From: Thermococcus siculi
GTDB taxonomy: Archaea > Methanobacteriota_B > Thermococci > Thermococcales > Thermococcaceae
Assembly (NCBI RefSeq): GCF_002214505.1
Contig: NZ_CP015103.1
Span: 1 to 64,000, forward strand
Direction of reading: 5' to 3'
Length of the DNA stretch: 64,000 nt
Shown here in pieces: positions 18,696 to 26,798 of the stretch (its first letter is position 1; each line of letters opens with the position of its first letter). Below the pieces are notes generated by a model, which worked only from the letters and a program-made list of their open reading frames with translations, had not been told where the DNA came from and did not search any database. The position numbers and the translations under genes are program-made.

Positions 18696-19053
18696 TACCC
18701 TTTTGGCCATGTATCTTGCTTTCATGTTGCTCCTTAACCTTTTCCCGAGGGTTCCGGCCTCGCCGGTTGAGAATGGGGATAAAGTGGTGCACTTCCTGAT
18801 GTTCCTTCTGCTGGGGCTGATTGGCTTCTCCCGCTGGCCCTACCTCATCCCGGTGCCCTTCGTCGAGTTCCTCCAGCTCTTCGTCCCGGGCAGAACGTTC
18901 TCCCTCCTCGACCTCTCCGCAAACCTAATAGGCTTCACCGTCGGAGTCCTCCTCGGGTGGTGGTATGAAGGTTCACGCGGAGGAACTTCGCTTCTCAACG
19001 GGGGGAGAGATCGACCTGGTGGACATAACCCACGGGATCGAGAGGATCGTTAG
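18679..19053 (+). CDS. VanZ-like small membrane protein
   Basis: About 124 residues. Three hydrophobic spans carry VanZ-family features: FMLLLNLFPRVPASPVENGDK, HFLMFLLLGLIGFSRWP, EFLQLFVPGRTFSLLDLSANLIGFTVGVLLGWW. Family function is poorly defined; it is linked to envelope properties in bacteria. TTG 18679 is preferred because GGTGA precedes it; GTG 18673 and ATG 18709 are alternatives. The final 29 codons after GWWYEG are hydrophilic, Gly/Arg-rich and lie entirely inside the next gene, an 89-nt overlap that is unusually long. Confidence 0.72.
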   Translation: MKRRNDTLLAMYLAFMLLLNLFPRVPASPVENGDKVVHFLMFLLLGLIGFSRWPYLIPVPFVEFLQLFVPGRTFSLLDLSANLIGFTVGVLLGWWYEGSRGGTSLLNGGRDRPGGHNPRDREDR

Positions 19054-19378
19054 GGAGTCCGGGATAAAGAACGGCCAGGTTCTTGTCTTCGTGCCCGGTG
19101 CCACGGGGGCCATAGTCACTATAGAGCACGAGAGCGGTCTTTTGGAGGACTTCAAGAGGGCTTTGAGGGAGCTGATACCGAAAGGGAAGGGCTACCTCCA
19201 CGATAGAATAGACGACAACGCCCACAGTCACCTGCGGGCCACCCTGCTCGGCGCGAGCGAGTGCTTCCCGGTCGTCGATGGACGGTTAGTAAGGGGAACC
19301 TGGCAGCAGATATTCTTCGTTGAGCTTGACGTGAGGCCAAGGCACAGGCGCGTTGTGGTGCAGGTTATGGGGGAGTGA
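18965..19378 (+). CDS. YjbQ/UPF0047 secondary thiamin-phosphate synthase-like protein
   Basis: 137 residues of the YjbQ family, with VDITHGIERIV, VFVPGATGAIVTIE, DDNAHSHLRATLLGASE and GTWQQIFFVELDVRPR. The conserved His of HSHLR and the Gln/Glu segment form the family's active-site region. Some members complement thiamin-phosphate synthase mutants, and a ThiR-type regulator two genes upstream fits that link. The ATG at 18965 is preceded by GGGTGGTGGT. The last 14 bases overlap the converging ATPase gene. Confidence 0.88.
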   Translation: MKVHAEELRFSTGGEIDLVDITHGIERIVRESGIKNGQVLVFVPGATGAIVTIEHESGLLEDFKRALRELIPKGKGYLHDRIDDNAHSHLRATLLGASECFPVVDGRLVRGTWQQIFFVELDVRPRHRRVVVQVMGE

Positions 19379-20543
19379 GTTCGAGAAGGAAGAATGGCAC
19401 GTCTTCCCTTTCCAGGACTCTCACATTCCTCGGATATTTTCTGTGGGATTTTCCGGCTTTTACCTCGATTTTCAGATTGTCGGCAATGACGTCCACCTCG
19501 TAGCCGTTTCTGAAGTAGTAAACTTCGCCAAACTTCCTGAAAACGTGCTCCTGAACGACCCATTCGTAGAGGGCATCTTCCCCAAGCTCTGCTCCGCTCC
19601 ACGTTGAAAACAGTCTGGCGAGCAGGGGGTCTCTGAAGAAGAACTTCTTTTCCCGCTTGTAAAGCACCTGATTTCCCTGCTTGAGGTACGATATCCCGAC
19701 GATGTAAAGCTCCCTGAAGAACTCAATGTAGTCTTGGACAACCTTGTAAGAGTACCCCGAGGTCATTTCTGCGAGTGCCCTAAAGCTCGTTGCCGAGGGA
19801 GCGCTTCTTATCAGCGCTGCAAAAGTTTCCTTTGCAATCTCAAGGCTCTTTCCAAAGCGGACGAACTCTCCGATGTACGCCCCGAGGAGCTCGTCCATTG
19901 GAAGTCCGTTTATTGATCCGGGAAAGCCCCCGGTTTGTAGGTACTCCTCAAAGAGTTTGTTAGCTCTCTCGCTTTCCAGTCTGGGCTTTTTAATCCCTCT
20001 AACCTTCGTGTATTCTGGGAACGAGAGCGGCATGACCTCTATGGTCTTCCCGCTGCCTCTCCTTCCTGGAAAGAGCTCGATGTCCCTCTTAACCCGGAGT
20101 GAGCTTGAGCCGGTGACAGTTACGACGTCGTTCTCCAGAAGGCCTGCATCGATGAGTGGTTTAAGTCCCCTCCACCAGCCCTCAAGCGATGACGCCTCAT
20201 CCAGGAAGATGTAGCCGGTTTTTATTCCCTCTTCCCTCTTCAGCTCCTGAAACTCACGGATAAGCTCGGAGAGTTCCCTATAGCTCGGCAGGACTTCAAC
20301 GTTGAGGTAGAGGACTGACTCAGGGGGATTTTCCTTTAGAATTTCTCCGATAAGGAGCTTTATGCCCGTTGTCTTTCCGACCTGCCTGGGACCAAGAACG
20401 AAGTTGAGGGAGAAAGGTCTTAGGGAAATTTTTTTAGTCCACTCCGGCATCCAGTGGATTTTTTGCTCCTTCCAGCGTCTCACGTGGTAGTCTTCCTTCC
20501 CCTCCCACCAGGGGTTCATGTAGGTTAAATCTCCGAGCCTCAT
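19365..20543 (-). CDS. Stand-alone archaeal AAA ATPase with C-terminal DUF4143-type nuclease-like domain
   Basis: 392 residues. Walker A is VLGPRQVGKTTGIK near residue 50, Walker B is YIFLDEASSLEGWW near 115, and the C-terminal half carries YKREKKFFFRDPLLARLF, QEHVFRKFGEVYYFRN and YEVDVIADNLKIEVKAGK, the DUF4143/restriction-like ending with the E-V-D and E-V-K residues. These ATPases expand widely in Thermococcales without known function; plasmid or defence roles are often suspected. It is a single-gene unit whose promoter is bracketed by palindromes (20553-20605). Paralogues of the class are at 25451 and 50395. Confidence 0.85.
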   Translation of the reverse strand: MRLGDLTYMNPWWEGKEDYHVRRWKEQKIHWMPEWTKKISLRPFSLNFVLGPRQVGKTTGIKLLIGEILKENPPESVLYLNVEVLPSYRELSELIREFQELKREEGIKTGYIFLDEASSLEGWWRGLKPLIDAGLLENDVVTVTGSSSLRVKRDIELFPGRRGSGKTIEVMPLSFPEYTKVRGIKKPRLESERANKLFEEYLQTGGFPGSINGLPMDELLGAYIGEFVRFGKSLEIAKETFAALIRSAPSATSFRALAEMTSGYSYKVVQDYIEFFRELYIVGISYLKQGNQVLYKREKKFFFRDPLLARLFSTWSGAELGEDALYEWVVQEHVFRKFGEVYYFRNGYEVDVIADNLKIEVKAGKSHRKYPRNVRVLEREDVPFFLLELTPP

Positions 20544-20552
20544 ACCAACACC

Positions 20553-20605
20553 TGAGAACTAATAGTTCTCAAAGGTTTATAAAGGTTGAGAAGTGTGAGT
20601 TCTCA
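20553..20605 (-). promoter_or_regulatory. TATA box bracketed by two palindromes at the ATPase promoter
   Basis: A perfect palindrome TGAGAACTA-A-TAGTTCTCA occupies 20553-20571. The TATA box TTTATAAA is at 20576-20583. A second repeat with the same arms, TGAGAA-7 bases-TTCTCA, is at 20587-20605. The first lies over the predicted transcript start and the second upstream of TATA, so a dimeric repressor could occupy both. Confidence 0.65.
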
Positions 20606-20622
20606 GGGTTTAAAAGAGAAAG

Positions 20623-21204
20623 TCAAATCTTAATCGATATCTCGGCCTTGTCGCTCTTCTTGAGCTGGATTGCGAAGAGTGCTTTTTCTATGGAGCGCTT
20701 GCGGAGGTAGAAGATTATCATCAAGATGAAGCTTGCCGCCGACAAGAGGGAGGAGAGTCCTATCAATACCCAGAACTTAGTGAGGTCTTTTATCTCAAGG
20801 CTTCCCGTTATCACGGCAATATCGACAAGTGCTGTTATAGCTCCGAGGCCTAACCAGAGTAGGAGTGTATCTCTAAAAGCTTCTGAGATGTATTTATGTG
20901 GCTCTGAGTAAGCCTTTTCTAGGATCTCTATCTCCGGTGTTTGAGGTTCGTCTTTCCGATAAGCCTCGATGAACTTCTGGGGATCGGCTTTTAGTGTGTG
21001 GAGCTCAGCTATAAGGAATATGGAGGCTATTGGAATTCCAAAGATGCTTTCAAATCCGACTATAAATCCGAAGGCAGTTCCTGCATCATCAAAGGCGTCC
21101 CCAACTAAAAATACTATCCCAAAAAATATAACCAGTGCGATAAGGAATGAAAGTGGATCACGCCCCTCAATCTCCTTCTCGAGCTCCCATACTTTGCTTC
21201 CCAT
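20623..21204 (-). CDS. Four-span membrane protein of unknown function
   Basis: 193 residues. Hydrophobic segments near residues 18-37, 44-67, 112-133 and 142-166 are separated by a charged central loop. The tail is basic and short. No family recognised. The start at 21204 has a strong GGGAGGAGG site. The gene lies between the palindrome-controlled ATPase and the TnpB element, in an AT-richer accessory stretch. Confidence 0.7.
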   Translation of the reverse strand: MGSKVWELEKEIEGRDPLSFLIALVIFFGIVFLVGDAFDDAGTAFGFIVGFESIFGIPIASIFLIAELHTLKADPQKFIEAYRKDEPQTPEIEILEKAYSEPHKYISEAFRDTLLLWLGLGAITALVDIAVITGSLEIKDLTKFWVLIGLSSLLSAASFILMIIFYLRKRSIEKALFAIQLKKSDKAEISIKI

Positions 21205-21239
21205 TTCCCTCCTCCCGGGAGTATAATACTGAACAGTTT

Positions 21240-22600
21240 AAGGTACTTTGTTGTGAGGCAAATTCCCACAAAATTTAAATATTCAATTGACTACCATCAA
21301 TGTTAATTTAGTGATCTGGTGAAATAAATGCGAACAGAGATCATTAAACCCACAGCAAAGTTCAAGCTCAAGGAAATACCGGGCGGGTTAGATGATCTCT
21401 TTTCTACTTATCGGGAGATCGTGAACTACCTCATTAGCTATGCTTTCGAGAACAATGTTACGAGCTTTTACAGGCTCAAAAAGGGAACATACAAAAGCCT
21501 TCGAAAGGAGTATCCAGAACTGCCGAGCCATTACCACTACACAGCAACTCAAATGGCCACAATGATCTACAAGAGCTATCGGAAACTGAAAAGGAAAGGA
21601 AAAGCCAAGGGTAGGCCAGTATTTAAGAAGGAAGCCATAATGCTCGATGACCATCTCTTTAAACTCGACCTCGAGGCTGGAATAATTAAGCTCTCCACTC
21701 CAAGCGGAAGGATTAAACTGAAGTTTTATCCTGCAAAGTATCACGAGAAGTTTAAGAACTGGAAGGTTGGGCAAGCGTGGTTGGTGAGGACACCAAAGGG
21801 AGTTTTCATCAACGTTGTATTTTCTATGGAGGTTGAAATAAGGGAGCCTGAAACCTTCGTTGGCGTGGACTTGAACGAGAACAACGTTACGCTGAGCCTT
21901 CCAAACGGCGAGTTTGTCCAGATTATTACACACGAGCAGGAGATAAGGACTGGCTACTTCGTAAAGCGGAGAAAAATCCAGAGGAAACTCAGGACAGGAA
22001 AGCGGAGAAAAGAGCTTCTCGAAAAGTATGGAGGGAGGGAGAAGAACAGGCTAAATGATTCGTATCACAAGCTAGCCAATAAATCGTTGAACTGACCGAG
22101 AAATACGGTGGCATTGCCTTAGAGGATTTGACGGAAATCAGGGATTCAATAAGGTATTCAGCTGAAATGAACGGTAGGCTTCACCGCTGGAGCTTCAAAA
22201 AGCTCCAGTCAATCATCGAATACAAGGCTAAGCTAAAGGGAATAAAAGTTGTTTTCGTTAATCCTGCTTACACTTCTTCCCTGTGCCCGGTATGTGGGGG
22301 GAAATTAAGCCCGAATGGGCACAGGGTCTTGAAGTGTCCGAAGTGTGGGTTTAAGGCCGATAGGGATGTCATCGGCTCTTGGAATATTCGGTTGAAAGCC
22401 CTGAAGATGTGGGGAGTTCCCGTTCCCCCCGAAAGCCCCACGATGAAGATGGGAGTGGGGAAGCCGGCTTCTTCCACAACAAAAAGGGAAGGAGTCGGCG
22501 GGACGGTAATAACCCGCCCAAGTTCATCGGCTCCGCCTTCGGCGGCACTCCCCGGGCATGGGGAGTTGGGCTTCATGCCTAAAAGGCTTCCGGTCGTTAG
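21240..22600 (+). mobile_element. TnpB-only insertion element (IS200/IS605 group, IS1341 type); ends approximate
   Basis: A tnpB gene without tnpA, followed by a strongly folded GC-rich segment that stops where the neighbouring gene's stop codon (22597-22599) begins. No terminal inverted repeats or target duplications are expected for this group, so the left end can only be placed between the ribosome-binding site of the 21204 gene and the tnpB start. The right end near 22590-22600 is inferred from the intact end of the flanking gene. Confidence 0.65.
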
Positions 22601-22622
22601 TCGTAGCGATGGGATCTCTTGA
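21328..22622 (+). pseudogene. tnpB: tnpB, RNA-guided nuclease gene broken by a -1 frameshift
   Basis: The frame from 21328 ends at 22095 after NRLNDSYHKLANK. The protein resumes one frame over as IVELTEKYGGIALEDLTEIRDS and runs to 22622. The shift is at AATAAATCG (22079-22087): one extra A would join KLANK to IVEL. Both halves keep the essential parts: RuvC Asp in FVGVDLNENNVT, RuvC Glu in IALEDLTE, RuvC Asp in GFKADRDVIGSWNIR, and the zinc ribbon CPVCGG...CPKCGF. So the gene decayed recently, the read has an error, or the shift is used. The final codons read into the flanking gene. Confidence 0.85.
22400..22596 (+). ncRNA. Candidate omega RNA of the TnpB element
   Basis: The 3' end of tnpB and the sequence after its conserved domain fold into consecutive hairpins: GGCGGG/CCCGCC (22497-22502 with 22513-22518), CCGCC-TTC-GGCGG (22533-22545) and ACTCCCC/GGGGAGT (22547-22553 with 22560-22566), plus the palindrome GAAGCCGGCTTC at 22460-22471. 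In TnpB systems the guide RNA covers the 3' end of tnpB and runs into the right flank, just as here. The 5' boundary is a guess. A guide would then start at the right element end near 22597. Confidence 0.55.
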
Positions 22623-22818
22623 TGACGAAGTAGTAAACCGCCGCGCCGATAGGTCCCAGGAGAAAGGCGACGGTTATCCACACGGCCTTTTCAACCCCGG
22701 GCATTCTCCTCTGCTTGGTCACCGAGTCCAAGGTTACCCAGACGATCGAGAGGATCTCGAGAATGCCATACAGGAACATCAAAACCCCGGTAGCGTCAAA
22801 GTTCGACATCCGACTCAC
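22597..22818 (-). CDS. Small membrane protein with PLDc_N-like domain
   Basis: 73 residues with two hydrophobic spans (VLMFLYGILEILSIVWVTLDSV and WITVAFLLGPIGAAVYYFV). The order span, charged loop, 'W..v.f..gPigaavYy' is that of the phospholipase D N-terminal/cardiolipin-synthase N-terminal small membrane family, which lacks catalytic residues. Function unknown. Its stop codon marks the apparent right edge of the TnpB element. Confidence 0.65.
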   Translation of the reverse strand: MSRMSNFDATGVLMFLYGILEILSIVWVTLDSVTKQRRMPGVEKAVWITVAFLLGPIGAAVYYFVIKRSHRYD

Positions 22819-22845
22819 CGAAGAAGGGAAATGGAAAGGAGTGAA

Positions 22846-24195
22846 TCACTCCTTCTTGAGCTTCTCGCACTTCTCGACGAAGTCCTTCAGGATGTCCTTG
22901 AGCTTCGGCTCGCCAATCTCCTCAAGCTCGTACCTGACCCTGACGGCCGGCTTGTTGAGCTTCATAACGCGTCTGAGGTCGATCGGGGTACCCATGATGA
23001 CGACGTCGGCATCTGCCCTGTTGATGGTCTCCTCAAGCTCCTTGATCTGCTTGGCGCCGTATCCCATTGCCGGGAGGATGACGTCGAGATGGCTGTACTT
23101 CTTGTAGGTGTCGACGATCGAGCCGACGGCGTAGGGCCTCGGGTCAATGATCTCAGCGGCACCGTACTTCTTGGCCGCGATGTAGCCGGCTCCGTACTTC
23201 ATGCCGCCGTGGGTGAGGGTCGGACCGTCCTCCACAACCAGAACACGCTTGCCCTTGATAAGCTCCGGCTTGTCAACGTAGAGCGGCGAGGCGCCGTCTA
23301 TGACGATGGCGTTCGGGTTGACCTTCTCGATGCTCTCGCGGACCTTCTGGATGTCGTCCCTGTTGGCGGTGTCGATCTTGTTGATGATTATGACGTCGGC
23401 AGCGCGGAAGTTGGTCTCACCGGGGTGGTACTTGAGCTCGTGGCCCGGCCTGTGCGGGTCGGTGACGACTATCCAGAGGTCGGGAACGTAGAACGGGAAG
23501 TCGTTGTTACCTCCGTCCCAGAGGATTATGTCCGCCTCCTTCTCGGCCTCGCGGAGGATCTTCTCGTAGTCAACGCCCGCGTAGACGACCATTCCCCTGT
23601 CGATGTACGGCTCGTACTCTTCACGCTCCTCGATGGTGCACTCGTACCTGTCGAGGTCCTCGTAGCTCGCGAACCTCTGGACGATCTGCTTCCTGAGGTC
23701 GCCGTAGGGCATCGGGTGCCTTATGGCGACGACCTTGTAGCCCATCTCCTGGAGGAGCTGGGCGACCTTCCTGCTTGTCTGGCTCTTTCCACAGCCGGTT
23801 CTGACGGCGGTGACCGCTATAACCGGCTTGGTGCTCTTTATCATGGTGCTCTTCGGTCCAAGGAGCCAAAAGTCGGCCCCGGCGCTGTGGGCCCTGCTCG
23901 CGAGGTGCATGACGTGCTCGTGGGAAACGTCGGAGTAGGCGAAGACAACTATGTCGATGTCGTGCTCCTTGATTATCTTCTCAAGGTCGTCCTCGCTCCA
24001 TATCGGTATTCCGTTCGGGTAGAGTTCTCCGGCCAGCTCGGGCGGGTAAATTCTTCCCTCAATGTCGGGAATCTGGGTGGCGGTGAACGCTACAACCTCG
24101 TACTCGGGATTGTCCCTGAAGAACGTGTTGAAGTTGTGGAAGTCCCTTCCGGCGGCGCCCAAAATCAGAACCCTCTTTCTCCTCTTCTCGGCCAT
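22846..24195 (-). CDS. Cyclic 2,3-diphosphoglycerate synthetase-like P-loop protein
   Basis: 449 residues. An N-terminal Rossmann-like part (VLILGAAGRDFHNFNTFF, FWLLGPKSTMI) precedes a P-loop domain with VIAVTAVRTGCGKSQTSRKVA near residue 130, IILWDGGNNDFPFY and VIIINKIDTANRDD. Archaeal proteins of this layout are annotated as cyclic 2,3-diphosphoglycerate synthetase, which makes a thermoprotective solute in some methanogens; whether that holds in Thermococcales is uncertain and a GTPase/ligase role is possible. ATG 24195 follows GAGGTGGTCGAA. The frame extends 43 codons further upstream, probably not translated. Confidence 0.82.
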   Translation of the reverse strand: MAEKRRKRVLILGAAGRDFHNFNTFFRDNPEYEVVAFTATQIPDIEGRIYPPELAGELYPNGIPIWSEDDLEKIIKEHDIDIVVFAYSDVSHEHVMHLASRAHSAGADFWLLGPKSTMIKSTKPVIAVTAVRTGCGKSQTSRKVAQLLQEMGYKVVAIRHPMPYGDLRKQIVQRFASYEDLDRYECTIEEREEYEPYIDRGMVVYAGVDYEKILREAEKEADIILWDGGNNDFPFYVPDLWIVVTDPHRPGHELKYHPGETNFRAADVIIINKIDTANRDDIQKVRESIEKVNPNAIVIDGASPLYVDKPELIKGKRVLVVEDGPTLTHGGMKYGAGYIAAKKYGAAEIIDPRPYAVGSIVDTYKKYSHLDVILPAMGYGAKQIKELEETINRADADVVIMGTPIDLRRVMKLNKPAVRVRYELEEIGEPKLKDILKDFVEKCEKLKKE

Positions 24196-24245
24196 TTCGA
24201 CCACCTCAAAAGTTTGTAATCTGGCATTAATGCATGGTTTTTGGC

Positions 24246-24253
24246 ATTTATAA
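24246..24253 (-). promoter_or_regulatory. TATA box of the diphosphoglycerate synthetase-like gene
   Basis: TTATAAAT on the minus strand, about 50 bases before ATG 24195, giving a leader of about 25 bases that includes the GAGGTGG site. The remaining intergenic DNA to 24387 shows nothing I can name. Confidence 0.5.
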
Positions 24254-24387
24254 CGGTTTTTGTTTAATGGTGCAAGCTTCTGGCGGGATTTATTCGGGGA
24301 GGGCATGGCAGAACTGAAAAACATTCAAGCGCCCCTGGGTAATCCCCGTCTCAATTTACCCGTCGCGTTGATAACTCCTCCCCCTCT

Positions 24388-24825
24388 TTACTCCCTTATC
24401 TCAATAACTTCCGCCCGCTGGTACTCCACGATCTTTTCGGGCTTTATCCTCATCAATCTGTCGGTGCTCCCACCGCCCCCGATGACGTATTCATTCTCGA
24501 GTACTTTCGGGTCAATAACCGTCCTTAGGGGCACTCCGACGGGTGGAACACCACCTATCTCGTAGCCGGTAAGCTCTTTTACTTCCTTTGCCCTCGCGAA
24601 CCGGCACTTTCCAAAGAGCCGTTCGAGCTTTTCCAGGCTGACCCTCGATTCGCCGTCCAGTATTACAAGCAGGGGTTCCCTCTCGCTTATTATCACGAGG
24701 GACTTTATAACCTGCTTTGGAGATGCCCCGGTTTCTCTCGTGGCCTGCTCCACGGTCTTTACCGGCCGCCCGATGTCCAGAATCTCGGCGTCCAATTCCC
24801 TTGCGATGTCCTCAAGCTTTCCCAT
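24388..24825 (-). CDS. YbaK/ProX-type aminoacyl-tRNA deacylase
   Basis: 145 residues of the YbaK/ProX fold. TGASPKQVIKSLVIISE, the strand LLVILDGESRVSLEKL and the diagnostic GYEIGGVPPVGVP are present, with VIGGGGSTDRLMRI near the end. Members hydrolyse mischarged tRNA, usually Ala- or Cys-tRNA(Pro), in trans. Divergent to the AlaX gene 70 bp away, so two proofreading factors share one intergenic region. Confidence 0.9.
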   Translation of the reverse strand: MGKLEDIARELDAEILDIGRPVKTVEQATRETGASPKQVIKSLVIISEREPLLVILDGESRVSLEKLERLFGKCRFARAKEVKELTGYEIGGVPPVGVPLRTVIDPKVLENEYVIGGGGSTDRLMRIKPEKIVEYQRAEVIEIRE

Positions 24826-24895
24826 GGCGATTCCCCGATATCTTTAGTCCGCAACGGTTAATAAGTTCTCCGAGGATGTGGGATGAGTGATGGCC

Positions 24896-25351
24896 ATGTT
24901 CCCGGTTGAAGTCAGAACCCACACTGCCCTTCACGTGGTCAAGGGGGCGGCCGTTAAGGTTCTCGGCGAAGATGCCAAGTGGACGGCATCTACCTACGTC
25001 AAAGACAACAGGGGAGTCCTGACCGTCAAGTTCAACAGAAAACCAACCCCCGAGGAGATAGCGGAGATAGAGCGCCTCGCCAACGAGAAGGTGAGGGAAA
25101 ACGTGCCCGTTGAGGTCTATGAACTCCCGAGGGACGAAGCTGAAAGACGCTTTGGAGAGGATACGTACGACCTCTTCCCGATTCCACCGGAGGTAAGGAC
25201 GCTGAAGGTAGTCGTCATAGAGGGCTGGAACGTGAACGCTTGCAAGGAGGAGCACACTAAGACGACGGGAGAAATAGGCGAGATAAAGATCAGGAAGGTC
25301 CGCTTCAGGCGAAACAGAGAACTGCTGGAGATCAGCTTTGACGTTTTGTGA
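24896..25351 (+). CDS. alaX: AlaX-S type alanyl-tRNA editing protein
   Basis: 151 residues, the length of the free-standing small AlaX. The zinc-binding His pair is in [11 protein letters not shown] near the start and the other ligands in [17 protein letters not shown] near residue 118. The enzyme removes serine (or glycine) mischarged onto tRNA(Ala). ATG 24896 gives MFPVEVRTH, matching the known Pyrococcus AlaX-S start, and follows GTGATGG. Confidence 0.95.
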   Translation: MFPVEVRTHTALHVVKGAAVKVLGEDAKWTASTYVKDNRGVLTVKFNRKPTPEEIAEIERLANEKVRENVPVEVYELPRDEAERRFGEDTYDLFPIPPEVRTLKVVVIEGWNVNACKEEHTKTTGEIGEIKIRKVRFRRNRELLEISFDVL

Positions 25352-25450
25352 TTCTTAGCTTTATGAAATGCCCATTACGGCCGAAACAGCGTCACTGTGG
25401 CTGCACCTGGAGACTATATTGTCGATATAAAGCGCTGAGGGGTTCTGTTT

Positions 25451-26713
25451 TTATGCCCCCATCTGATTTCTCTCGAGCAAAAACTTATACAGGGGCACTA
25501 CTTTGACCTCTTTGCCCCTTTCCTCTATTTTATCTTCTTCATTCATTGTTATAACAGTTAAATCATCGCATTTGAGCTTTTTCCCCGCTTTAATGAGTCC
25601 CAAAACCTCTCTTTCGTAGTTAGATACGTTAAGTTCGTAGGTCACCTGTATCAGCTTTTTCACGATGTTTCCCTCTCTTACAACAAAGTCAACTTCATTG
25701 TCTCCGTCTGAATAGTATGAAATGTCGATCATCGGGTTAAAGTAGCTCTTTTCCCTTAGAAGTTCGAGGAAAACGATGTTTTCGATTTTTCGGCCTATAT
25801 CTTCCCCTCTAAAGAACAGGTTCGTGAAGGAGGTGTCCACAAGATAGAGCTTCCTTGGATTCACTAGCATCTTCCTATGGGAGGGGCTGAAAAGCGGGAG
25901 CTGGAATATCAGGAAGGCACTCTCCATTGCGCTGAGGTAGTTTATCAGGGTCTTCACGTTTAGCTCCACTCCCAGAGCCTTCAGACTCCTCTGGAGTGAG
26001 CGGTAGGTGAAGTAGCTCCCGTACAGCGATAGAACGTGGTAAAAGACCTCCTTGAACTCCCCGACGTCCCTGAAGGAGAACCTTTCGATGATGTCCCTGT
26101 AGAGAACCGTTTCCAGAATGGAGATGACTTTCTCTCTCGACCTGGTCTCCCACACCTCTGGGAAACCTCCCCATTTAATATAGTCTTCTAAAAGGGCCTT
26201 TAGCTTTCCCCTATCCCTGAACGTCTCTGCCTTGGGTGTTCCAGCAATTTCCCTGAATGAAAGCGGTAATATGAGCCTTGAGACGTGCCTCCCCCTGAGC
26301 CTCGTGGGTATCTCCGAGGAGAGGAGCGCCGATGAGGATCCGGAAACGTACAGGTCAAAGTCCTTGACGTCGTGGAGCCAGCGGAGTTTTCTGTCCCACT
26401 CGCCCCACTCCTGCACTTCGTCAAGGAATAAGGTTACCCTCCCGTTCGGATACTCCTTTCTGGCCTCTTCAGCAAGCTCCCTTGTACCCATCCTCATCAG
26501 CTCTGGCTCGTCGAGAGGTAGGTATAGGACATTTGCACCGTTTTCCAGCATGGTCTTGGCCTTTTTAAGCATCAGAAAAGTTTTCCCAACCCTTCTAGGA
26601 CCTATTATGGCCTTTATATCGCCGCCACGCGGCATCTCAATTTCCCGCGGGATTTCCTCGACGTACTCGAGGGCGCCTATGTACTCAAGGGTTATCTCTC
26701 TCAGTTCAACCAT
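25451..26713 (-). CDS. Stand-alone archaeal AAA ATPase with DUF4143-type C-terminus
   Basis: 420 residues. Walker A IIGPRRVGKTFLML near residue 38, Walker B VTLFLDEVQEWGEWDRK near 95, sensor-like YVSGSSSALLSSEIPTRLRGR, then a C-terminal half with RKLYLVDTSFTNLFF, NIVFLELLREKSYFNP and DNEVDFVVREGNIVKKLIQVTYEL, the DUF4143 pattern. Function unknown; cytosolic. No partner gene. ATG 26713 has no ribosome-binding site, but a TATA-like TTTAAATA at 26734-26741 puts the transcript start at the ATG, so a leaderless mRNA is likely. Confidence 0.85.
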   Translation of the reverse strand: MVELREITLEYIGALEYVEEIPREIEMPRGGDIKAIIGPRRVGKTFLMLKKAKTMLENGANVLYLPLDEPELMRMGTRELAEEARKEYPNGRVTLFLDEVQEWGEWDRKLRWLHDVKDFDLYVSGSSSALLSSEIPTRLRGRHVSRLILPLSFREIAGTPKAETFRDRGKLKALLEDYIKWGGFPEVWETRSREKVISILETVLYRDIIERFSFRDVGEFKEVFYHVLSLYGSYFTYRSLQRSLKALGVELNVKTLINYLSAMESAFLIFQLPLFSPSHRKMLVNPRKLYLVDTSFTNLFFRGEDIGRKIENIVFLELLREKSYFNPMIDISYYSDGDNEVDFVVREGNIVKKLIQVTYELNVSNYEREVLGLIKAGKKLKCDDLTVITMNEEDKIEERGKEVKVVPLYKFLLERNQMGA

Positions 26714-26733
26714 GTGTGAAAATAATATACGAT

Positions 26734-26766
26734 AATATTTAAAGCTTGTGTATTGTCAGTATACAA
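26734..26766 (-). promoter_or_regulatory. Promoter with an imperfect palindrome upstream of the ATPase gene
   Basis: TTTAAATA (about 26734-26741) serves as TATA. Immediately upstream in the BRE region is TTGTGTATT-GTC-AGTATACAA (26746-26766), in which seven of nine arm positions pair. It is weaker than the palindromes at 20553 and 50360 but lies at the same kind of gene. Confidence 0.4.
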
Positions 26767-26798
26767 AATGGTGAGAAAATGTGTGTTTCAACTTCACA

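Noticed and set aside
21205-21327. tnpA or a second transposase gene of the IS element
   Set aside because: The region is too short and has no Y1 transposase motif; the element is tnpB-only.
22558-24219. Long plus-strand open frame of 553 codons opposite the diphosphoglycerate synthetase-like gene
   Set aside because: Its codons mirror the real minus-strand gene, the translation is low-complexity Val/Asp/Leu-rich, and it runs through a second gene.
25367-25438. Short frame reading NSVTVAAPGDYIVDIKR, like the end of a pilin or secreted protein
   Set aside because: It has no start, only about 23 codons and an upstream stop; a relic is possible but cannot be supported.
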